Assembly: GCF_004124275.1 (NCBI RefSeq)
Contig: NZ_CP027218.1
Span: 124,001 to 188,000 of the forward strand
DNA length: 64,000 nt
From: Pseudomonas sp. DTU12.3
Lineage (GTDB): Bacteria; Pseudomonadota; Gammaproteobacteria; Pseudomonadales; Pseudomonadaceae
Direction of reading: 5' to 3'
The notes beneath the pieces were generated by a model. That model saw only the letters and a program-made list of their open reading frames with translations, ran no database searches and was not told the DNA's origin. This document shows, in pieces, positions 35,207 to 45,044 of the stretch (its first letter is position 1; each line of letters opens with the position of its first letter). Position numbers and translations under genes: made by a program.

Positions 35207-37390
35207 ATGCGCGATGATCTCTCCCTTCTGCTGAACTCCCTCAACGATGCCCAACGCCAGGCCGTAGCAGCCCCCGTTGGCCGTCAGTTGGTCCTGGCCG
35301 GTGCTGGCTCCGGTAAAACCCGAGTGCTGGTGCACCGTATCGCCTGGTTGATCCAGGTCGAAAACGCCTCGCCCCACTCCATTCTGTCGGTGACCTTCAC
35401 CAACAAGGCCGCTGCCGAGATGCGTCATCGCATCGAGCAGTTGCTGGGGATCAACCCGGCCGGCATGTGGGTCGGCACCTTCCACGGCCTCGCACACCGC
35501 TTGTTGCGAGCGCACTGGCAGGAAGCGGGCTTGAGCCAGACATTCCAGATTCTCGACAGCGACGACCAGCAACGCTTGGTCAAGCGAGTGATCCGCGAGC
35601 TCGGTCTCGACGAGCAACGCTGGCCGGCGCGCCAGGCGCAATGGTTCATCAACGGGCAGAAAGACGAAGGTCTGCGTCCGCAACACATTCAGGCCAGCGG
35701 CGATCTGTACCTGGCGACCATGCGCGGCATCTACGAGGCCTACGAGGCTGCGTGCCTGCGTGCCGGCGTTATCGATTTCTCCGAATTGCTGCTGCGCGCC
35801 CTCGACCTGTGGCGCGATCACCCGGGCTTGCTGGCGCATTATCAAAAGCGCTTCCGCCATATTCTGGTGGACGAGTTCCAGGACACGAACGCCGTGCAGT
35901 ACGCCTGGTTGCGTCTGCTCGGCAAGGGCGGCGACAGCCTGATGGTGGTCGGCGACGACGACCAGTCGATTTACGGCTGGCGCGGCGCGAAGATCGAGAA
36001 CATTCATCAGTACTCCTCCGACTTCGCCGATTCGGTGACCATTCGTCTGGAGCAGAATTACCGCTCAACGGCCGGCATCCTCAAGGCCGCCAACGCCCTG
36101 ATCGCCAACAACACCGGACGCCTCGGCAAAGAGCTGTGGACCGACGGCGGTGATGGCGAAGCAATCAATCTGTACGCCGCGTTCAACGAACACGACGAAG
36201 CACGCTACGTTGTCGAAACCATCGAAAGCGCGCTGAAAACCGGCTTGGCTCGCAGCGATATCGCGATTCTGTACCGCTCCAACGCCCAATCGCGCGTTCT
36301 CGAAGAAGCCTTGCTGCGTGAACGCATTCCGTACCGCATCTATGGTGGTCAGCGCTTCTTCGAACGCGCGGAAATCAAGAACGCCATGGCGTACCTGCGT
36401 TTGCTCGAAGGTCGCGGCAACGATGCGGCGCTGGAGCGAGTGATCAACGTCCCGGCCCGTGGCATCGGCGAGAAAACCGTCGAGGCGATTCGCGAGCACG
36501 CCCGCCACAGCGATGTGTCGATGTGGGAAGCGATGCGCCTGCTGGTCGCCAATAAAGGCCTGACCGGTCGTGCAGCGGGTGCGTTGGGCGCGTTTATCGA
36601 GCTGATCGAGAACCTCGCGGCCAAGTGCATGGAGATGCCGCTGCACCTGATGACGCAGACCGTCATCGAGCAATCCGGCCTCATTGCTTATCACGAAGCG
36701 GAAAAAGGCGAGAAAGGCCAGGCTCGGGTAGAAAACCTTGAGGAACTGGTCAGCGCTGCGCGCAACTTCGAGAACAACGAAGAAGACGAAGAACTGACGC
36801 CACTGGCGGCATTCCTCGGCCACGCTTCACTGGAGGCCGGCGACACCCAGGCCGACGAGCACGAAGACAGCATTCAGTTGATGACCCTGCACAGTGCCAA
36901 AGGCCTGGAATTCCCCTACGTGTTCCTCGTGGGCATGGAAGAAGGCCTGTTCCCGCACAAGATGAGCCTGGAAGAACCGGGCCGTCTTGAGGAAGAGCGG
37001 CGTCTGGCCTACGTCGGCATCACCCGGGCGATGCAGAATCTGGTGATGACCTACGCTGAAACCCGACGCCTGTACGGCAGCGAGACTTACAACAAAGTCT
37101 CTCGTTTCGTACGCGAGGTGCCGAAGGGTCTGATTCAGGAAGTGCGTTTGTCGAACAGCGTCAGCCGACCGTTCGGCGGCAATCAGTCGATGAGCGGCAG
37201 CAACCTGTTCGCCGGCAGTGAAATTCCGGACACCGGTTTGAGCCTGGGCCAGGCGGTACGCCATTCGATCTTCGGCGACGGCGTGATCCTCAACTTCGAG
37301 GGTGCGGGTGCGCAGGCGCGGGTGCAGGTCAACTTCAGCGAAGGCAGCAAGTGGCTGATGCTCGGTTACGCCAAGCTGGAAGCTATCTAA
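35207..37390 (+). CDS. uvrD: DNA helicase II UvrD
   Basis: 727 residues, a full-length superfamily 1A helicase that unwinds DNA 3' to 5' in nucleotide-excision and mismatch repair. Motifs in order: Q-motif LNDAQRQAV, Walker A GAGSGKT (residues 32-38), VTFTNKAAAEM, Walker B VDEFQDTN, GDDDQSIYGWRGA, LEQNYRS, TLHSAKGLEFPYVFL and VGITRAM. The C-terminal tail (FGDGVILNFEGAGA...) matches the UvrD tudor-like end. Monocistronic; a REP pair follows directly. Confidence 0.97.
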   Translation: MRDDLSLLLNSLNDAQRQAVAAPVGRQLVLAGAGSGKTRVLVHRIAWLIQVENASPHSILSVTFTNKAAAEMRHRIEQLLGINPAGMWVGTFHGLAHRLLRAHWQEAGLSQTFQILDSDDQQRLVKRVIRELGLDEQRWPARQAQWFINGQKDEGLRPQHIQASGDLYLATMRGIYEAYEAACLRAGVIDFSELLLRALDLWRDHPGLLAHYQKRFRHILVDEFQDTNAVQYAWLRLLGKGGDSLMVVGDDDQSIYGWRGAKIENIHQYSSDFADSVTIRLEQNYRSTAGILKAANALIANNTGRLGKELWTDGGDGEAINLYAAFNEHDEARYVVETIESALKTGLARSDIAILYRSNAQSRVLEEALLRERIPYRIYGGQRFFERAEIKNAMAYLRLLEGRGNDAALERVINVPARGIGEKTVEAIREHARHSDVSMWEAMRLLVANKGLTGRAAGALGAFIELIENLAAKCMEMPLHLMTQTVIEQSGLIAYHEAEKGEKGQARVENLEELVSAARNFENNEEDEELTPLAAFLGHASLEAGDTQADEHEDSIQLMTLHSAKGLEFPYVFLVGMEEGLFPHKMSLEEPGRLEEERRLAYVGITRAMQNLVMTYAETRRLYGSETYNKVSRFVREVPKGLIQEVRLSNSVSRPFGGNQSMSGSNLFAGSEIPDTGLSLGQAVRHSIFGDGVILNFEGAGAQARVQVNFSEGSKWLMLGYAKLEAI

Positions 37391-37396
37391 AAGCGA

Positions 37397-37476
37397 AAAA
37401 AGATCGCAGCCTGCGGCAGCTCCTACAGGGGATTGTGTATCTGTAGGAGCTGCCGCAGGCTGCGATCTCTAGATCT
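37397..37476. repeat. REP inverted pair
   Basis: AAAGATCGCAGCCTGCGGCAGC... and its complement with an 18-base centre, starting 7 bases after the uvrD stop codon. Confidence 0.93.
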
Positions 37477-37503
37477 AAACCCACCCGGAACAGGGCAGTG
37501 CAA

Positions 37504-37944
37504 ATGGGCTCAGGCTTCTTCTCTTCCTGGACATTCTGGGCCTTGCTCTCGGCCACTTTCGCCGCATTGACGGCGATCTTCGCCAAAGTCGGCATCGAAA
37601 ACGTCAATTCCGACTTCGCCACGCTGTTGCGCACCATCGTGGTACTGGTCAGCCTGGCCTTGATTTTGTACGCCACGGGCCAATATCAGTCATTGGGATC
37701 GATCTCCGCCAAGAGCTACCTGTTCCTGTTGTTGTCCGGACTGGGCACGGGCGCGTCGTGGCTGTGCTATTTCCGCGCGCTGAAAATCGGCCCGGCCTCG
37801 CTGGTCGCACCGGTAGACAAGCTCAGCGTGGTGCTGGTGGCGGTGCTTGGCGTGATCCTGCTGGGTGAGAAACTCGACCTGCGCCAATGGGGCGGCATCG
37901 GCCTGATCACGGCCGGTGTGGTGATGCTGGCGTTTCGTCGCTAA
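37504..37944 (+). CDS. EamA-domain membrane transporter, half-size
   Basis: 146 residues, start ATG at 37504 (AGGG 8 bases upstream; the GTG two codons earlier is too close to it). It is one EamA repeat: four to five membrane helices with LSATFAALTAIFAKVGI, LSGLGTGASWLCYFRALKIG and the helix-ending GEKLDLRQWGGIGLITAGVVML. Half-size EamA proteins act as dimers, probably exporting small metabolites or drugs; the substrate is unknown. Confidence 0.9.
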   Translation: MGSGFFSSWTFWALLSATFAALTAIFAKVGIENVNSDFATLLRTIVVLVSLALILYATGQYQSLGSISAKSYLFLLLSGLGTGASWLCYFRALKIGPASLVAPVDKLSVVLVAVLGVILLGEKLDLRQWGGIGLITAGVVMLAFRR

Positions 37945-38120
37945 GGCGAATTCGCACTGAACCTGTCCCACTTTCCTACAGCCAAAAGTACACAGCCTTA
38001 TTGCCTCGACGAAGCTGAACGCAACCTGTCAGGCAAAAGCCCGAAACACTCTCTCGCTAGCCAGTAACACTTCAGCTGTGCAACATGGCGCGCGTGTCTC
38101 CACAAACGGGAATTTCCTTT

Positions 38121-38996
38121 ATGAAACGTTTTCTTAGCATCGCCATGGCGTTGTGCATCGGCCTGACGATGAGCCTCGACGCCAACGCCAAGCGCTTTGG
38201 TGGTGGCAAAAGCGCCGGCGCTGCGCCGACGCACCAGACCAGCCAGATGGCTCCTTCTTCTCCAGGCATGGGCGGCGCTGCTGCGACCGCTGGTGCTGCC
38301 GGTGCCGCAGGCGCTGCGGCCAAAGCCGGCGGTGCTTCGAAATGGCTCGGCCCTCTGGCCGGCATCGCCGCCGGTGGCCTGCTCGCTTCGATGTTCATGG
38401 GCGGCGGCTTCCAGGGCATGCAGATCTTCGACATCCTGATCATGGCCGTGATCGCCTTCGTGATCTTCCGCTTCATCGCCGCTCGTCGACGCAAGCAGCA
38501 GGAGCAGTTCGCTCCGGCCGGCGCGCCGATGCAGCGTGAAGTGTTCGAGCAGAAGCCTGCGGCCATGGGTTCGATTTTCGGCGGTTCGGCTGCACCTGTT
38601 GCCGCCCGTCCGGTGATCAACGCACCGGCCTGGTTCAACGAGCAGAGCTTCCTTGAAGCCGCACGCAGCCACTTCCAGTCGCTGCAGCAGCACTGGGACG
38701 CCAACGAAATGGACAAGATCGCCGAGTTCGTGACCCCGCAAATGCTCGAGTTCCTCAAGCGTGAGCGTGCAGACTTAGGCGACGCGTTCCAGTCGACCTA
38801 CATCGACAACCTCCAGGTACAACTGGATGGTGTCGATGATCGTGCCGACAAGACCATCGCCACCCTGACCTTCAACGGTGTATCGAAGTCCTCGCGCTTC
38901 GACCAGGGCGAAGTGTTCAGCGAAAGCTGGAACATGGAACGTCCGCAGGGCGACAACCAGCCTTGGCTGGTCGCCGGTATCCGCCAGAACGGCTGA
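38121..38996 (+). CDS. Tim44-domain membrane protein
   Basis: 291 residues from ATG 38121. A signal or anchor segment (MKRFLSIAMALCIGLTMSL) leads to KRFGGGKSAG, then a Gly/Ala-rich stretch, two hydrophobic segments (WLGPLAGIAAGGLLASMF and IFDILIMAVIAFVIFRFI, residues ~75-125) and an RRRK stop. The C-terminal half (~170-291) is a Tim44/MBA1-like domain (FLEAARSHFQSLQQHWDA, WLVAGI at the end). Homologues are common in proteobacteria, with no settled role. A strong terminator follows. Confidence 0.9.
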   Translation: MKRFLSIAMALCIGLTMSLDANAKRFGGGKSAGAAPTHQTSQMAPSSPGMGGAAATAGAAGAAGAAAKAGGASKWLGPLAGIAAGGLLASMFMGGGFQGMQIFDILIMAVIAFVIFRFIAARRRKQQEQFAPAGAPMQREVFEQKPAAMGSIFGGSAAPVAARPVINAPAWFNEQSFLEAARSHFQSLQQHWDANEMDKIAEFVTPQMLEFLKRERADLGDAFQSTYIDNLQVQLDGVDDRADKTIATLTFNGVSKSSRFDQGEVFSESWNMERPQGDNQPWLVAGIRQNG

Positions 38997-39025
38997 TCCC
39001 CTCGCGCGCTTAACTTGCTGTAATA

Positions 39026-39051
39026 AAAACCCCAGCCTCGGCTGGGGTTTT
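39026..39051 (+). terminator. Rho-independent terminator
   Basis: AAAACCCCAGCC-TC-GGCTGGGGTTTT stem flanked by A and T runs, 30 bases after the Tim44-domain gene; the flanking runs would let it work in either direction. Confidence 0.93.
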
Positions 39052-39134
39052 CTATTTCGCGGTTGCATCTATAGCGAGCTACTGTATAAACCGGCCCATA
39101 TAAACCGCGCCATTCAAGCAAGAGGATCCCGGAC

Positions 39135-39542
39135 GTGGAAGAAATCATCGAACAACTGCGTGAAGCCAACGAACCCGTGCCGGTTCCTTTGGAATTACCT
39201 GACGAAGATCTGCTGGTCGAAATCGAAGAACAACTGTTCATCGACATTCCGTTTGTCTTCAAAGAATTTTTGCTCACCGTCAGCGATGTGGTTTACGGCA
39301 GCCTCGAGCCGGTGACCGTCACCGACCCGCAATCCCACACCTACTTGCCGGATGTTGCCGCCAACGCGTGGGATGTCGGCGTTGACCGCGGTCTGATCCC
39401 GATCTGTCAGGACGGCGATGACTACTACTGCGTCGAAGAAGACGGCACGGTGGTGCTATGGCAGGCCGAAGAAGAGTTGATTGCCGAAGAAACCTGGGAA
39501 TCGGTGTGGCACTGGGCGCGGGACGTCTGGCTGGAAAGCTGA
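39135..39542 (+). CDS. SMI1/KNR4-family protein
   Basis: 135 residues with a GTG start and GAGGA 8 bases upstream. The fold signature is visible as LPDEDLLVEIEEQLFIDIPFVFKEFLL followed in the middle by DGDDYYCVEEDGTVVLW and a final ESVWHWARDVW. SMI1/KNR4 proteins are often immunity proteins against contact-dependent or polymorphic toxins, but no toxin gene is next to it and such solitary copies are common in Pseudomonas genomes. Very acidic overall. Confidence 0.88.
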   Translation: MEEIIEQLREANEPVPVPLELPDEDLLVEIEEQLFIDIPFVFKEFLLTVSDVVYGSLEPVTVTDPQSHTYLPDVAANAWDVGVDRGLIPICQDGDDYYCVEEDGTVVLWQAEEELIAEETWESVWHWARDVWLES

Positions 39543-39563
39543 TCGGCCAGCCGCCCCGGCCGG

Positions 39564-41327
39564 TCAATGCCCCGACGACTCCTTGTGGTTGTCGAGGGTT
39601 TCCAGCAGCGCCACCTGCATCCGCGTGTGCACGCGGATGAACCAGCGCCAGAGCAGCGCCGCCACGGCGGCCGCCACCACGGCGATCAGCACCAGCAACT
39701 TGTTGGTCGGCAGAATACTGGCCGACAAGGCTGCCAACAGCAGGAAAATCACCAGCAGCGAGAGAATCGGGATCACTTCGGAGATCACCCGACGCACTCG
39801 CTGCGTGTGCCGCCCGGCCATCTCGGGCTTCACGCCCATCTCCGCCAAAAGCATCGACAGCGCCTTGAGCTTTCGATAAGCGGCAATCAGGAACGGCAAC
39901 GACAGCAGCAACGCCCCGCCCCAGATCAACGCCTTCTGCCAACTCGGATCGCTGATCCAGTCATGCAGCCACAGCGAGATGCGTTCGGCGAAATAGGCCC
40001 CGGCGAAGAAGATCGCGATCACCAGCGCCAGGTTGACCCCGACCTGCAACAAGATCTTGCGGATGATCGACGCGAGCATCGCACCCTCGCCTTGCGGCTG
40101 AATGCTGCGCAGCCATTCGCCATACATGCCGAGCACGCGACCGAGAGGCTTGGGCACGGCCGCTGACAACCTGATCGACAGCGGATCCGCCGCGCGAATC
40201 AGGTACGGCGTCAGCAGCGTGGTAATCACCGACACGGCCACGGCGACCGGATAAAGGAAATTGCTGGTGACCTGCAGGGTCATGCCCAACGCGGCGATGA
40301 TGAAGGAAAATTCGCCAATCTGTGACAGCCCCATCCCAACGCGCAGTGAGGTGCGCCCGTCATTGCCGGCGATAAAGGCCCCGAGGCCGCAGGACAACAT
40401 CTTGCCGAGCACCACGGCGACGGTGATCACCGCGATCGGCCACGCGTATTCAAGGAGAATCATCGGGTCGAGCATCAGGCCGATGGCAACGAAGAAGATC
40501 GCACTGAAAAGATCACGAACCGGCTCGATCAAACGCTCGATTTTCAGCAACTGCCGCGACTCGGCCATGATCGCGCCGATCAGGAAGGCACCGAGAACCA
40601 TGCTGTATTCGAGTTTGACCACCAGCAGGCAGAAGCCGAAACACAGGCCGAGCACAGTGATCAGCAGCATTTCGTTGCTTTCGAATTTGGCCACGTAAGC
40701 CAACAAGCGCGGCACCAGTAGGATGCCGATGACCAGAGCGACAATCATGAACAGCGACAGCTTGCCGACCGTGGAAAACACCTCGCCGGAGCTGACCGTT
40801 CCGCTGACGGCGATGCTCGAGAGTAGCGCGATGATGCCGATGCCGAGGATGTCTTCGACGATCAGCACGCCGAAGATCAACTGCGCAAAGCGCTCGTTTT
40901 TCATCTTCAGGTCATTGAGTGCCTTGACGATGATGGTGGTCGAGGAGATCGCCAGAATCGCGCCGAGGAACAGCGAGTCCATGGTGTTCCAGTCGAACCA
41001 GCGGCCAATTTCGTAGCCGATCCAGATCATCAGGACGATCTCGAGGAACGCCGCGATAAACGCCGTCGCGCCGACCTTGAACAGCTTGCGCAAGCTGAAC
41101 TCAAGGCCCAGGCAGAACATCAGGAAAATCACCCCCAGCTCGGCGAGGGTCTTGATGGTTTCTTCGTCGTGGATCAGGCCGAACGGCGGTGTGTGCGGGC
41201 CGATGATGAAGCCGGCGACGATATAGCCGAGCACTACTGGCTGCTTGAAACGGTGGAACAACACGGTCACCACGCCTGCGACCAACATGATCACTGCCAG
41301 GTCCTGAATAAAACTGATGGCATGCAT
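39564..41327 (-). CDS. CPA2-family cation:proton antiporter (KefB/C-like, no TrkA-N)
   Basis: 587 residues. AAGGAG sits 9 bases before the ATG. The first ~390 residues are a monovalent cation:proton antiporter-2 domain with 12-13 membrane helices (FHRFKQPVVLGYIVAGFIIGPHTPP split over two helices, LGLEFSLRKL, AISSTTIIVKAL, VLIVEDILGIGIIAL). The remaining ~190 residues add about four more membrane helices in place of the cytosolic NAD-binding TrkA-N domain of KefC. It should exchange K+ or Na+ for protons across the inner membrane. Nothing else in the sequence fixes the ion. Confidence 0.92.
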   Translation of the reverse strand: MHAISFIQDLAVIMLVAGVVTVLFHRFKQPVVLGYIVAGFIIGPHTPPFGLIHDEETIKTLAELGVIFLMFCLGLEFSLRKLFKVGATAFIAAFLEIVLMIWIGYEIGRWFDWNTMDSLFLGAILAISSTTIIVKALNDLKMKNERFAQLIFGVLIVEDILGIGIIALLSSIAVSGTVSSGEVFSTVGKLSLFMIVALVIGILLVPRLLAYVAKFESNEMLLITVLGLCFGFCLLVVKLEYSMVLGAFLIGAIMAESRQLLKIERLIEPVRDLFSAIFFVAIGLMLDPMILLEYAWPIAVITVAVVLGKMLSCGLGAFIAGNDGRTSLRVGMGLSQIGEFSFIIAALGMTLQVTSNFLYPVAVAVSVITTLLTPYLIRAADPLSIRLSAAVPKPLGRVLGMYGEWLRSIQPQGEGAMLASIIRKILLQVGVNLALVIAIFFAGAYFAERISLWLHDWISDPSWQKALIWGGALLLSLPFLIAAYRKLKALSMLLAEMGVKPEMAGRHTQRVRRVISEVIPILSLLVIFLLLAALSASILPTNKLLVLIAVVAAAVAALLWRWFIRVHTRMQVALLETLDNHKESSGH

Positions 41328-41606
41328 GGCGTGGGCTCCTTGAATGACGAGGCTCGCAGTCAGACGTCAGAAAAGTCTGAGCGAGCGAAGTAAAAATCCG
41401 CTTTTCGTGTGGGAATTGCCCTTGGGAGGGGCTTTTGCAGGTTAACACCGCGACTTGTGGCTGGAAGGCGGTGCAATATATGGAAACAGATCGTTCGAGG
41501 CGTGACGGCGGCCTGTCGCCCGGCGTCCCGATAACGGTACTTTTGAAAAGTGACCAGGCACCCGCAGAGGTGCTTCCAGAAATCAGCCTTGATCCGTGAG
41601 AACGTT

Positions 41607-42089
41607 ATGGAACCCGGAAACGCCCAGCTGTCGATGACGGTACTGATGACCCCCGACATGGCCAACTTCTCTGGCAATGTCCACGGCGGCACCCTGCTCA
41701 AATACCTCGACGAAGTGGCCTACGCCTGCGCGAGCCGCTATGCCGGCCGTTACGTGGTAACCCTGTCGGTGGATCAGGTGATTTTCCGCGAGCCGATCCA
41801 TGTCGGCGAACTGGTGACTTTCCTCGCGTCGGTCAACTACACCGGCAATACCTCAATGGAAGTCGGCATCAAGGTCGTCACCGAAAATATCCGCGAACGC
41901 TCGGTGCGCCACACCAACAGCTGCTTCTTCACCATGGTCGCGGTAGATGACCAGCGCAAGCCGGCCGCCGTGCCGCCGCTGCAACCGCAGAACAGTGAGG
42001 ACAAGCGTCGTTATATGCAGGCGCAGCAACGTCGGCAGATTCGCCAAGAGCTGGAGAAGCGGTATCAGGAGATCAAGGGCGACGCCTGA
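41607..42089 (+). CDS. Acyl-CoA thioesterase (hotdog fold)
   Basis: 160 residues. Hotdog-fold thioesterase of the YciA/BACH type: MANFSGNVHGGTLLKYLDEVAY holds the helix and catalytic Asp/His region, and SVNYTGNTSMEVGIKVVTENI the second strand pair. It hydrolyses acyl-CoA to free acid and CoA. The C-terminal ~35 residues form a charged helix (RRYMQAQQRRQIRQELEKRY). The 279 bases between it and the divergent antiporter gene show no gene; I see nothing specific in it. Confidence 0.92.
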   Translation: MEPGNAQLSMTVLMTPDMANFSGNVHGGTLLKYLDEVAYACASRYAGRYVVTLSVDQVIFREPIHVGELVTFLASVNYTGNTSMEVGIKVVTENIRERSVRHTNSCFFTMVAVDDQRKPAAVPPLQPQNSEDKRRYMQAQQRRQIRQELEKRYQEIKGDA

Positions 42090-42098
42090 GATCAAAAG

Positions 42099-42175
42099 CA
42101 AAAGATCGCAGCCTTCGGCAGCTCCTACAGGGTTTTGCATTCCCCTGTAGGAGCTGCCGAAGGCTGCGATCTTTC
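42099..42175. repeat. REP inverted pair
   Basis: AAAGATCGCAGCCTTCGGCAG-type arm and its complement with a short centre, lying between the convergent thioesterase and pdxY genes. Confidence 0.93.
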
Positions 42176-42195
42176 TTTTTTGAACGATAACGCGA

Positions 42196-43068
42196 TTACA
42201 AACTGATCGCCGTCGCTTCGAACTTCACCCGCGGATGCGCAATCCGGTCCTGCGCGCGCACCAGCTGCAACTCATAACTGGCGCACGCCTGAGTCTCCAG
42301 CAGCACTTCATGCACCGCCGCCGCAGTGAATTCGAACGCCGCCACCAGGCTATCGCCCAGCAACACCCGCGCCAGGAACAGGCCGGACGTCAGATCGCCC
42401 ACGCCCACCGGCTGACGAGGAAATGCCAGTAGCGGACGGCGCAGATGCCAGCTGCCTTCAGCCGTCACCAACAACATCTCGAAGCCATCCGCCGGTTTGC
42501 CCGGGTAATCCAGATGTTTGACCAACACCGCTTTCGGCCCACGCGCCAGCAACGCCCGCGCCATGGCCAGGCAATCGAACAACGACTGCGGCTTGCGCCC
42601 GGAAAAGCTGTCCAGCTCCAACTGGTTCGGACACATGATGTCCGCCACGGCCGCCGCCTCTTCCAGGAGGAAATCGCTGACCTCGGTCGGCACGCTGCAA
42701 CCCTTCTCCGGATGGCCCATCACCGGATCACACAGATACAAGGCTTTCGGATTGACCGACTTGATGCGCGCGACGCCACTGAGAATCGCTCGGCCCTGCG
42801 CCGCGCTGCCGAGGTAACCGGACAGCACCGCATCGCAGTTGCCCAGCTCGCCAATCGCCGCGATGCCTTCGACCAGTTCGGGAATCTGCTGGGGCGCCAA
42901 CACTTCGCCGGCCCACTGGCCGTACTGCGTGTGATTGGAAAACTGCACCGTGTTCAGCGGCCAGACGTTGACCCCGACCCGCTGCATCGGAAAAACCGCA
43001 GCGCTGTTGCCGGCGTGGCCGAACACGACGTGGGACTGAATGGCGAGCAGATGAGGCGTACGTTTCAT
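42196..43068 (-). CDS. pdxY: Pyridoxal kinase PdxY
   Basis: 290 residues starting [15 protein letters not shown]; an ATG three codons earlier is in frame, but GGA is better placed for this one. Ribokinase-like fold with PdxY signatures: [42 protein letters not shown] and the ATP/catalytic end [16 protein letters not shown]. It phosphorylates pyridoxal in the vitamin B6 salvage pathway. The catalytic Asp is in GVGDLTSG. Confidence 0.95.
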   Translation of the reverse strand: MKRTPHLLAIQSHVVFGHAGNSAAVFPMQRVGVNVWPLNTVQFSNHTQYGQWAGEVLAPQQIPELVEGIAAIGELGNCDAVLSGYLGSAAQGRAILSGVARIKSVNPKALYLCDPVMGHPEKGCSVPTEVSDFLLEEAAAVADIMCPNQLELDSFSGRKPQSLFDCLAMARALLARGPKAVLVKHLDYPGKPADGFEMLLVTAEGSWHLRRPLLAFPRQPVGVGDLTSGLFLARVLLGDSLVAAFEFTAAAVHEVLLETQACASYELQLVRAQDRIAHPRVKFEATAISL

Positions 43069-43185
43069 TCGGGACATTCCGTAAAACGATTGAAATTCAA
43101 GCCGCGCAGTATGCGACGAAACGCAGCCTGTACGACAGACCGGCGACGCAGTTAAGCTGGCACTATCTTTTGGAGTTTGATGTTG

Positions 43186-43599
43186 ATGCTGACCCTCGAA
43201 AACATCTTCGTGCTGATGCTGTTCGCCGCTGCCGGGGCGTGGCTATGGCACAACCACGGCTTGCGCGAACGAGCGCTGGAGCGGGTCAAACAGCATTGCC
43301 TGAACGTGCGTGTCGAGCTGCTCGATGGCAACGTTGCACTGAAGAAGATCGGTTTCATCAAGGACGCCAACGGTCGCCGACGACTGGCGCGAGTGTACAA
43401 CTTCGAATTCACCGTGACCGGCGAAACCCGGCATAACGGCACCATCACCCAGTTCGGCGCACACAGTGCGCAGATCGAGCTGGCGCCCTACCCGGCGCCG
43501 TTCGACGATACGCCACCGGTGGTTGAGGTGCACAGGCCGCGGGCGGAAGTCATCGAGTTGAGTCAGTGGCGGCAGGAACATACGAAGTGGAAGCCCTGA
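43186..43599 (+). CDS. DUF3301 protein, single-pass membrane
   Basis: About 137 residues. Start could be the ATG at 43180 or 43186; TTTTGGAG is 4 or 10 bases away. An N-terminal membrane helix ([19 protein letters not shown]) is followed by a soluble domain with [16 protein letters not shown] and [16 protein letters not shown], the DUF3301 pattern. Function is unknown; homologues are spread through gamma-proteobacteria. Confidence 0.85.
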   Translation: MLTLENIFVLMLFAAAGAWLWHNHGLRERALERVKQHCLNVRVELLDGNVALKKIGFIKDANGRRRLARVYNFEFTVTGETRHNGTITQFGAHSAQIELAPYPAPFDDTPPVVEVHRPRAEVIELSQWRQEHTKWKP

Positions 43600-43604
43600 A
43601 AAAT

Positions 43605-43677
43605 CAAAAGATCGCAGCCTGCGGCAGCTCCTACAGGGAATCCCGTGTAGGAGCTGCCGCAGGCTGCGATCTTTGGA
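43605..43677. repeat. REP inverted pair
   Basis: CAAAAGATCGCAGCCTGCGG arm and its complement with a 15-base centre, between the convergent DUF3301 and COG0523 genes. Confidence 0.93.
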
Positions 43678-43678
43678 T

Positions 43679-44644
43679 CTAATCCTCCCGACACCCCGAC
43701 AACCCCCGCTGCAACTCATCGATGTTTTGCGCATCGACAAAGATCAGCTCGATCCGAGAATCCTTTCGCCATTCACTGGCCCGCCAAACCAACTCCGCAC
43801 TATCCAGCGCATTCGCCGAAACCCAGCCATCCACGCTGTGGATAACCAGCTTCGCCCGCGTCCAATCGAGGCTGCTCAGCCAGTCAGCAATGCGCTGCTT
43901 GTCGAACCTTTGCCCCGGATGCCAACGCCAACCAATGCTCCAGCCACCCTCCTGCGCCTGACTCAAGCAAATCGGCAACGTCGGATCACTCCAGACGGCT
44001 GGCATTTGTCCCAACCCTTTGGGCACAGCCAGGTTATCCACACCGTTGAGCGCTTTTGCAGCCAGACCCGGGAGTTCGCTCAAGGGTAGTTGCGCCTGCT
44101 GCGTCCAGATCAGTCGGACTGGAGGCATCTGACTGGTGATGTTTTGTCGAGCCTCTTCGTCAAGGTGTTCCGCCTTGTTCAGCAGCAGCAAACCTGCATT
44201 GACCAACGCTTCCTGCTGCGCTGCCGGCAACGCTTTCCCCGCTGCAAGAGCCTGAGCATCCAGCACCAGCACACACGGCTGCACTGCTAACACACCCAAC
44301 CACGGCGCCTCATTCAACTGTTTCAGCAACTGCCCCGGATGCCCCAGCCCGGACGGCTCGATGAACAGCCGATCAGGCCTGGCCTTGCGCAACAAACGCC
44401 CAAGGCCAATCTGAAACGGCGCGCCATTGACGCAGCACAAACAGCCGCCGGCCACTTCGCCCAGTGCGATACCATCGGCATCGCTGGTCAGCAGCGCGGC
44501 GTCGAGGCCGATCTGGCCGAACTCGTTGATCAGCACCGCCCAGCGCTCGCCGTCCGGTCGCTGCGCCATGAGCTGGCGAATCAGGCTGGTCTTGCCGGCG
44601 CCCAAAGGGCCAGCAATGACATGGGTAGGAATGTTCTGCAACAT
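43679..44644 (-). CDS. COG0523 (CobW/ZNG1-like) GTPase
   Basis: 321 residues starting MLQNIPTHVIAGPLGAGKTS; the nine-codon TTG extension is unlikely. Walker A GPLGAGKTS, the metal-binding GGCLCC (a CxCC motif), FIEPSGLGHPGQL, and NKAEH for guanine. Such G-proteins deliver zinc to client enzymes under zinc limitation, or insert other metals. It lies at the edge of the Zur island and corresponds, from memory, to PA5532. It is shorter and more diverged than the ZigA-like GTPase at 45689. It is divergent, with only 29 bases between starts, from a small secreted protein gene. A lone TGTGGATAA (43837) lies inside it. Confidence 0.9.
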   Translation of the reverse strand: MLQNIPTHVIAGPLGAGKTSLIRQLMAQRPDGERWAVLINEFGQIGLDAALLTSDADGIALGEVAGGCLCCVNGAPFQIGLGRLLRKARPDRLFIEPSGLGHPGQLLKQLNEAPWLGVLAVQPCVLVLDAQALAAGKALPAAQQEALVNAGLLLLNKAEHLDEEARQNITSQMPPVRLIWTQQAQLPLSELPGLAAKALNGVDNLAVPKGLGQMPAVWSDPTLPICLSQAQEGGWSIGWRWHPGQRFDKQRIADWLSSLDWTRAKLVIHSVDGWVSANALDSAELVWRASEWRKDSRIELIFVDAQNIDELQRGLSGCRED

Positions 44645-44673
44645 GGCCAGGAGCTTTCTTGGGAGATTCAAAG

Positions 44674-45030
44674 ATGCGTTGGTTGGGATGGTCGTTGCTG
44701 TTGGCTTCGCTGTCGAGTGAAGTGTGGGCTCAGGCCTGCGTGGTGCACAGTCAGGGTGAACGGCTCGACGTAAAAGTCTGTCAGCAGAACCGCAATATCC
44801 CGCAGAAACTGTTCAGCGACGGTTTCTGCCAGCCAACCCTGGCCGGACAAAAAGTTGAGGTGCAGTACGTCGATCAGTGCCCGAGCGGTGCATTTGGCGT
44901 GTGCAGCAACGCGCAAGTCGCCAATATGCCTTATCGCCAGGACATCCACTATTACGGCGTCGCCACCGATGCGGCGTATTTGAAGCCGTATTGCGAAGGC
45001 CAGAGCCAAGGTTCGTGGCTCAAGCCTTGA
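44674..45030 (+). CDS. Small secreted protein with six cysteines, unknown function
   Basis: 118 residues from the ATG at 44674 (GGGAG about 10 bases upstream). Signal peptide MRWLGWSLLLASLSSEVWAQA. The mature part has six cysteines (CVVHS, VCQQN, FCQPT, QCPSG, VCSNA, YCEGQ), enough for three disulfides or a metal site. It lies between two COG0523 GTPases in the zinc-limitation island, in the position I recall as PA5533. A link with zinc is by context only. Confidence 0.8.
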   Translation: MRWLGWSLLLASLSSEVWAQACVVHSQGERLDVKVCQQNRNIPQKLFSDGFCQPTLAGQKVEVQYVDQCPSGAFGVCSNAQVANMPYRQDIHYYGVATDAAYLKPYCEGQSQGSWLKP

Positions 45031-45044
45031 GACGTCTATAGGCG

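Noticed and set aside
39135..39542. SMI1/KNR4 gene as immunity partner of the giant toxins
   Set aside because: It lies more than 24 kb away in unrelated housekeeping DNA; nothing ties it to the toxins.
43837..43845. Single TGTGGATAA in the COG0523 gene
   Set aside because: A lone 9-mer can occur by chance; not reported as a DnaA site by itself.
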